A stretch of DNA of 64,000 nucleotides from Cephalotus follicularis. Taxonomy: Eukaryota > Streptophyta > Magnoliopsida > Oxalidales > Cephalotaceae. A program made the position numbers and the translations under genes. Below are positions 58,878 through 64,000 of the stretch, in pieces. The notes below the pieces were generated by a model. It saw only the letters and a program-made list of their open reading frames with translations. It had not been told where the DNA came from and did not search any database. Position 1 is the first letter of the stretch. Every line of letters begins with the position of its first letter. Where the stretch lies: NCBI GenBank assembly GCA_001972305.1, contig BDDD01000925.1, positions 83,689-147,688 on the forward strand, given 5' to 3'.

Positions 58878-60626
58878 CTACTCTAAGTTCTCATCCCCGG
58901 AAGGAACGTCATACACGACCGGAGGAGGAGGTGGATCCAAAGGAGTTGGATCAATAGGCAAGGGCGAATAACCGTCAGCCAAGCTCCCCAAAGGAGCGTC
59001 CTTGGCCACGAGCCCAGGTGAGGGTTCCACTGTCGAGGGATCCAGATGAGGGTTCTCAGCGAGAATTGTGGAGAGGGGTTCCGCATCTGAGGGCTCAGCA
59101 TCAAGCCCCCTGGCACCACCCAGGAACATGACAACATCGCGCCCCTCAGGAGTCCACTCAGGGTCTCAGGCTGGGTCCTGACCCTCATCCTCAGCTTGGA
59201 AGGCCCTCTCCTCGGCTTCATCAACCCCATCATGAATGAAATCATAATCATTCACCTAAGGCCCGTAAATGATAGACTATAGGGGGAGCTCAGGATGAAA
59301 GTCCACCATGTTTCGACAGGAGTAAAACCTCCGACGAAAGAGGATTGAGGACTTCTTGAAGACCTCTTTGGTGAAATATTCTGAGGCCCGGAAGTTGTCC
59401 ACAGCTCTTGCCATGGTTTCTTCAAACCTCGCAGAAGCCCGGAAGTTGTCCACAGCCCTGACCATGGCGTCTTGGTACTCTGAGGAAGCCTTGAAGTCAA
59501 GAATGGCCCTCTCCACGGCAGCTTTGGTCCAGACCCCCTCAAGGTCCTTGTACTCCACAAGCCTCTCACCGTAGGCCTTCACCTTTTCCTCAAGCAGGGC
59601 GATCCTCTCAACCGCAGCCATCCTTATCCTCTTCTCCCTCTCCAGGTCTTCGAGGGCTTTGTCCTTCTCAGCAGTGATGCCCCCATGGATACTGATCACA
59701 TCCTCGAGTTGGGCCTTTAGCACGTCCTACCTCCTCTTGTACTTAGCGTTGCTGTAGCAGGGACCTCTCCTGGTCAGTCCTCTCCATCGCAAGATGGGCA
59801 TCATTCATTAGCTGAAAAGAAGAATATATAGTCAGGGGATAGTAGAAGAGCCAATGATATCAAGAGTTAGAGAAAATTCACTAATCCTGAAGCCACTTTG
59901 GAAAAGGTGGATCCATAGGTGGGGAATATCCTAGTCTTCCCTCAACCCCATTTCATGTGGGAAAAGACCAGCCTTGCCCAGCTCAACAGCTACCCCAGAC
60001 GTCTTCAAATTCACCCCAGTCATGCCCAGCCTGGCAAGGATCTTGTTTATTTGATCCATCTCCTTGGAGGGGTATAGCATGGCAAGGTCTTGGGGGCCCT
60101 CCTCAAGGGGTTCAACCCTAGGAGCGTCTCCACCATCGATCCTCTGCCTCCTCGACGGGTGGTCAAGGTCATCGACGGCAGCCTGCTTCCCCCAGGCAAT
60201 CTCAGCCCTCCTCGTCTCGGTCCCGATTTCCATAGCCACAGTGGTCCCAACCAACTCAACACCCCTTGCCTGGGTATCAATGGTTGTACCGCCTCCGGCC
60301 CTAGCCTCCTCAGCTCAGGCCCCTGCCTCCTCAGCACTTTTGCGGGCTCTCTCCACTGCCCGGGCCCTTGCCTCCTCGGCACCTTTGCGGGCTCTCTCCA
60401 CTGCACGGGCCCTCACCTCCTCGGTACCTTTCCGTGCACGCTCCTCCACCCTGGCCCTATCAGCGGCCTCCCTGGAAGCTCCTTTTCCTGCTCCACCAGT
60501 GGATTTCCTCCTCATGAGGGCCTTTTTCTTCGCTTCAACCTCCCGCCTCAACTATTCAGGATTCTGAGCCCGGACCTGCTCCCGGGCAGACCTGACAACA
60601 TCCAGAGATGATTCATGATTAGCCAT
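58878..60626 (-). pseudogene. Antisense ORF of the Tat element
   Basis: On the strand opposite to gag-pol, a reading frame begins MANHESSLDVVRSAREQ and continues, with a few stops, to VYDVPSGDENLE at TGA. In order there is an Ala/Arg/Glu-rich block with repeated RARAVERARKGAEE units (about 60,330-60,480), an acidic linker, the block LMNDAHLAMERTDQERSLL (about 59,770-59,815), a coiled coil, then a block with repeats of RAVDNFRAS, and a Pro-rich tail. Stops lie near 60,554, 60,314, 59,254 and 59,165. A clear acceptor TTCTTCTTTTCAG precedes the LMNDAH block. Antisense ORFs are known in the Tat lineage; their function is unknown. Confidence 0.7.
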
Positions 60627-60976
60627 CACTGCACAAAAGTATGGAAAGAAGGTTAGAAAAATATCCGAAAAGGAATAATAACAAAATAATAAAAATCCAA
60701 GGGAAAGCATAATACAGCTCTCTCCTTGGCCAGTTGTTGTGGACTCATGTCCATCTCGGGCACCGGTGCTCCTCCCTCCCTCAACTCCCACAGCCGGGGA
60801 TCCAGGTCTGTCTTGGGCGTTCGAGCCCCCATCAATCCTAATTCTTGTGGGGACCTCCCCAGCCAGGTCCAGGTCCGGCCTAGCCCTGCGACCATAGGTC
60901 TTGCTAAGCCTATGGGTTTGCAGGTTGATCTCAGAGACCACTACCAGCACCTCCTCAGGGGCGAGCGTTAGAAGCT
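60627..60976 (-). other. Possible upstream exon and intron of the Tat antisense ORF
   Basis: Directly before the antisense ATG stands a pyrimidine-rich run ending TTTTGTGCAG, a good splice acceptor. The frame upstream of about 60,720 is open and Gly/Arg/Pro-rich. The exon would start outside or be cut by SIRE-E. Confidence 0.4.
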
Positions 60977-61084
60977 TGTTGACGATTTAGTCTCAATCCT
61001 TGTTTTGATGATAACATATTTGCATTTAACAAGTTTACTTGATGTGCAAGAAATTACAAGTTCAATATCAAAGCCTAATACCAT

Positions 61085-61660
61085 ATGCAGAAGAAGACAT
61101 CAACTATCAAGGAAAAACATCGACGTCCGTACGAAAGAAGTCGACTCCTTCCAAACAACATCGACGTCTTTAGTGCAAGATCAATTACAAAGAAGACATC
61201 GTCCTTCCAGTAATGACATTGACGTCCGTACCAAAATACATCGACTACTTCCAAAAGACGTCGACTACTTTCAAGATGACATCGACTACTTCCAAGAAAA
61301 CATCGACGTTTTCAGTGCCTGAAGCTACTGTATGAAAATGCAATTGAAGACATCGATCCTTACATCAAAGACATCGACGTCAATAAAAAAAGACATCGAC
61401 GCCTTTCAATAGAGATCGACGCCATTTCCAGAGCCACCTGCAATTCCTAGAAAATGCATCGACTCCAAGAGAAGAAATCGATGTGATGTTCAAAGCTTCA
61501 AGACCTGGAGATTTCCCAGAAAAGACATCGACGCCTTTAAAAAGGAGTCGACGTCTTTTTAAGTGAACAAGACCCGGGAAACCTGGAACGGCTAGTTCAA
61601 CCACTTCCAACGGCTACCAACTGAAAAGACATCGACGCCTTTCACAAAGAAGTCAACGTC
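61085..61660. repeat. GTCGAC palindrome array, SIRE-E LTR
   Basis: About 20 sites of the form GACATCGACGTC, AAGTCGACTCC and GACGTCGACTAC. The stretch 61,230-61,310 has four in a row about 20-21 bp apart. It lies about 95 bp upstream of the TATA box. Confidence 0.9.
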
Positions 61661-61754
61661 TTTATACCAGTAGAGAAAATTCAATAATTGCAACTACATA
61701 TTATTAAATCAAAAGCTTCCACAAATTAAGCAACGGCTACAAATCTTTTCTGCC

Positions 61755-61762
61755 TATAAAAG
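61755..61762 (+). promoter_or_regulatory. TATA box of SIRE-E LTR
   Basis: TATAAAAG preceded by GCC, at the position expected for the LTR promoter. Confidence 0.7.
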
Positions 61763-62154
61763 GAAGCATGAAACCTCAGAAGAAGACACTGAAACACACT
61801 GAACTACGTCAATTCAACAAGATCTACACAACATCAAAAGAGAGATAGAATTCAAGCATACTTGTGTGAAAAAGGTCAAAGTGTTGTATATTGTTCTACA
61901 AAGCCACTAAGCTTTATACTTTGAGATTGTCTGAGTGTTTCATTTTGTGAGCTGAATTATTCACATCAACCTATTTAAGAGGTTCTTGTAAACACTTTCA
62001 TTTTACTTGTAAAAGAGGAGAATCCTCTAAGGCTTTGAGGCTTGAATGATGTGTATTATGTTTGAATAATATGATTGATTGATTGAATATTTGATGTGAT
62101 GATTGTTTTTTATTATTGTTTTGTTTTTGGCTTGATTTTCTGTTCTGTGTTACA

Positions 62155-62430
62155 AAAACGTCGACTCCTTTTCTGGAAATTTTTATGCTTTACAAAATAG
62201 AGTCGACTTCTTTTCTGGAAAACTTGTGACTTATGAAAATCACGTCGACCTCTTTTGAAAAACGTCGATCCCTGTGTGTTTCACTGAAACATGTCGACTT
62301 CATTTCAAACGCGTCGATGCTTTTTAAAACGCACCGTTTTTGCAGCTCTATTTTAAAGAACGCGTCGACTTCTTTTCGAATCACGTCGACGTCTTTTTGT
62401 CAGAAATTCGACTTATTCATAAAAAGTCGA
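62155..62430. repeat. GTCGAC array in the SIRE-E pre-ORF spacer
   Basis: Nine or more sites of the form ACGTCGACTCCTTT, GAGTCGACTTCTTT and GCGTCGATGC, each followed by a T-rich run. Its place matches the pol to extra-ORF spacers of SIRE-B, C and D. The rest of the spacer to 62,637 is T-rich without a gene. Confidence 0.85.
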
Positions 62431-62637
62431 CCTCTTGTTCATTCTTCATTTTACCCCCTATTCTGAGTTTTCAAAAAAAAATTCTCTCTTTATTTTTCTT
62501 CAAAAATCGTTCTGTTTTGTTCGAAAACAATCCTCTGAACTGTTTTACGACCACAAAAACTCCTTTCGTCTTGTCCAATCCATCTATATTTGTCATTCTT
62601 TGTGTCTTTCCTCTGTGCTCTCTATCTGTTTGACAAA

Positions 62638-63951
62638 ATGCCTAGGACAAAGCAAACTTCCAAAAAGAAGGCTACCTATACATCTCAGCCTAAGAAATCT
62701 GCTAAGAAGCAGAGGGTTGAGCTTAGGGAATCTTCCCCTGAGTCTTCTCAATCGGATTCCTCATCCGAAGAACAAATTCCTATTAGAACCATATCTTTTG
62801 TTGAAAAACGAGTCATGGGAGGCAGAAACATTGATTTAGATTTCTGTTCTTCCGAATTCTCCTTCGTTTCCTGGTTAGATGACCTCCATCTTCTTCCCCT
62901 AGTTCAAATTTCTGACCCATTTTATATAAAATTGGTTAAGGAATTTTATTCTAACCTAAAAATGGTTTCGGCCCAAAATGAGGAATTTGCAATCTCCTCA
63001 TCTGTTAAAGGGCAAGGAATTTATTTAGATGCTAGGATTCTAGCTTCTATCTTACATATTCCACACACCGGTCTTTATGTCTTTAAACACAAGAAATGGC
63101 CGGAGGTTGAGGGTTTTCACCCTAACCATATTTTGTCGATTTTGTATCCCAACGATCCAAATGTGCATCCAAATATGGCACTGACCACCAATCGTTTGTC
63201 AGTAGATCATAGGCTTCTCCACCATCTCATAGTTCATCAAATCTTACCCACCGGTGGAGGGTATGCTAAGTTGTCAAGAATGCAAGTCTTTCTTATGTGG
63301 TGCATTCTTTCAAAAATCGAGTTTTGTTTTCCTCTCCTTATGCTTAAGACAATGGTTAGAGCGTTTTCACAAAAGAAATCCGTACTCCCTTTCGGATCCA
63401 TTCTTACCAAAGTCTTCCTACATTGTCACATTCGGCTAGAAGGAGAGAATGCAACCAAGTTGAAGAAAGAAGATACATACAACAAGAGCACACTAAATCG
63501 GATGGGGTGGAAGAAACAGGAAGGAATCTGGACTTATTGCCCCAAAGCGGATCAAGCACCAAGGATTGCAAGGGAAGAGCAAGAGGACAACCCTCCTTGG
63601 GAAGCTCAAGAACAGGTTGCCCCTGCTCAGTCCCATGCTCAAGGCTCCTCATCCACTTCTGATTATGACAGGATGATGGAGTTCATGCAATCACAATTTG
63701 CTGCCATGCAATCCTCATTCAAAGAAGAATTTAAGCAAGTCAACACTCGGCTTGGTAGATTGGAGGGTGATCATAGGATAATTCAGTCTGACTTCCGACA
63801 CATTGATGACACCATCTTCTACGATTTAAAAGTCGCAAAGAGGTGTCTAAAAAGAATGGAACGGAAGCTTGCCGAATCCAAGACCATTGATCGATGCAAA
63901 GAGACTTCGGGCGATGAATCCGAATCCGATACCACTCCTGCTGATGAATGA
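62638..63951 (+). CDS. SIRE-E extra ORF, intact (putative plant transposon protein domain)
   Basis: An uninterrupted frame of 437 codons. I place the start at the ATG giving MPRTKQTSKKK, because the SIRE-B, C and D copies start with the same MPRTK/MTRTK/MPKSK pattern; an upstream in-frame ATG at 62,590 would add 16 hydrophobic residues. The N-terminus is Lys/Ser-rich (nuclear-signal-like), then a Ser/Glu block. The domain (residues 60-310) has VMGGRNIDLDF, LHHLIVHQILPTGGGYAKL, QVFLMWCIL and NRMGWKKQEGIW. A coiled coil (residues about 345-415) and an acidic ESESDTTPADE tail follow. It has no signal peptide or clear transmembrane segment. Function is unknown; it sits in the env-like position of Sireviruses. 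Confidence 0.85.
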   Translation: MPRTKQTSKKKATYTSQPKKSAKKQRVELRESSPESSQSDSSSEEQIPIRTISFVEKRVMGGRNIDLDFCSSEFSFVSWLDDLHLLPLVQISDPFYIKLVKEFYSNLKMVSAQNEEFAISSSVKGQGIYLDARILASILHIPHTGLYVFKHKKWPEVEGFHPNHILSILYPNDPNVHPNMALTTNRLSVDHRLLHHLIVHQILPTGGGYAKLSRMQVFLMWCILSKIEFCFPLLMLKTMVRAFSQKKSVLPFGSILTKVFLHCHIRLEGENATKLKKEDTYNKSTLNRMGWKKQEGIWTYCPKADQAPRIAREEQEDNPPWEAQEQVAPAQSHAQGSSSTSDYDRMMEFMQSQFAAMQSSFKEEFKQVNTRLGRLEGDHRIIQSDFRHIDDTIFYDLKVAKRCLKRMERKLAESKTIDRCKETSGDESESDTTPADE

Positions 63952-64000
63952 TTTGTGTTGTTGTTTCTGCTTTAATTCTTGTTGCTGTTTGATGTTGTTA

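Larger units (their letters stand above)
48960..60976 (+). mobile_element. Ty3/gypsy Tat-lineage element, 5' and central parts
   Basis: The 5' LTR and PBS are followed by gag, protease, RT, RNase H, a second (Tat-type) RNase H, integrase, a long 3' region with a minisatellite, and an antisense ORF. This layout (extra 3' region with an antisense ORF, and dual RNase H) is known for the Tat lineage. It is split by insertion I in gag and by SIRE-E at 60,977; the 3' LTR is not in the window. Confidence 0.88.
60977..62155 (+). mobile_element. SIRE-E LTR (right border approximate)
   Basis: It shares its start and general layout with the SIRE-D LTR (TTTTGATGATAACATATTTGC block). TATAAAAG is at 61,755-61,762. 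The end near TGTGTTACA is uncertain. Confidence 0.65.
60977..64000 (+). mobile_element. SIRE-E: Sirevirus-type element with LTR and extra ORF, no gag-pol
   Basis: It begins TGTTGACGATTTAGTC next to Tat sequence and continues to the right edge. The LTR is followed by a GTCGAC-rich spacer and the extra ORF. No PBS of the TGGTATCAGAGC type and no gag or pol are found between the LTR and the ORF. The left-flank pentamer AAGCT (60,972-60,976) is the TSD to look for beyond the window. Confidence 0.75.

Noticed and set aside
60064..60611. Open frames on + of 167 and 173 codons
   Set aside because: They are opposite to the Tat antisense ORF and open because of its Ala/Arg-rich repeats. The minus frame has the start, splice-like sites and coiled-coil pattern.

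Overview
The window is repeat-rich DNA from a flowering plant nuclear genome, probably a eudicot with a large genome; the species cannot be told from the sequence. I see no host protein gene, tRNA, rRNA or CRISPR array. Almost every base belongs to an LTR retrotransposon or a fragment of one, and most reading frames are broken.

Left and centre (1-48,244) form one deeply nested pile, readable because most junctions keep TG...CA ends and 5-bp target-site duplications (TSDs). From the outside in: a Sirevirus-like Ty1/copia element on + (SIRE-D, tail at 42,869-46,440) was hit in its RNase H by another copia element on + (Copia-1). Copia-1 carries an LTR-like insertion in its RT (element A, 1-3,677), and its 3' LTR was split by Copia-2 (-, 6,651-42,479). 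Copia-2 was split in its RT/RNase H by SIRE-C (-, 9,440-33,105) and in its RT by a solo LTR (H, 33,708-35,886). SIRE-C was split in its RT by SIRE-B (-, 14,049-27,913). SIRE-B was split in its 3' untranslated region by a deletion derivative of the Copia-2 type (G, 15,888-20,468). An LTR fragment of the Copia-2 type (F, about 46,441-48,244) abuts the tail of SIRE-D.

Right (48,960-64,000): a Ty3/gypsy Tat-lineage element (+) with 5' LTR, gag, protease, RT, RNase H, integrase, a 3' minisatellite and an antisense reading frame. Its gag is split by a 2.15-kb insertion (I) that carries a 57-bp minisatellite. Its 3' part is interrupted at 60,977 by a fourth Sirevirus-like element (SIRE-E), which has an LTR followed directly by an intact extra ORF, with no gag or pol between them.

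The most unusual signal is outside the genes. Arrays of GTCGAC-centred palindromes, spaced mostly 20-21 bp, occur at 18 places: in LTRs, leaders and pre-ORF spacers of several Sirevirus-like elements, of the Copia-1/Copia-2/G group, and of an unrelated solo LTR. In the LTRs where a TATA box can be seen they lie upstream of it, where an enhancer would be expected. LTR fragment F has a TTCTTGAA (heat-shock-element-like) array in the corresponding place. Other notable points are a conserved pair of in-frame stops between gag and pol in two Sirevirus copies, and an envelope-position ORF in four copies that has no visible membrane or signal segment.
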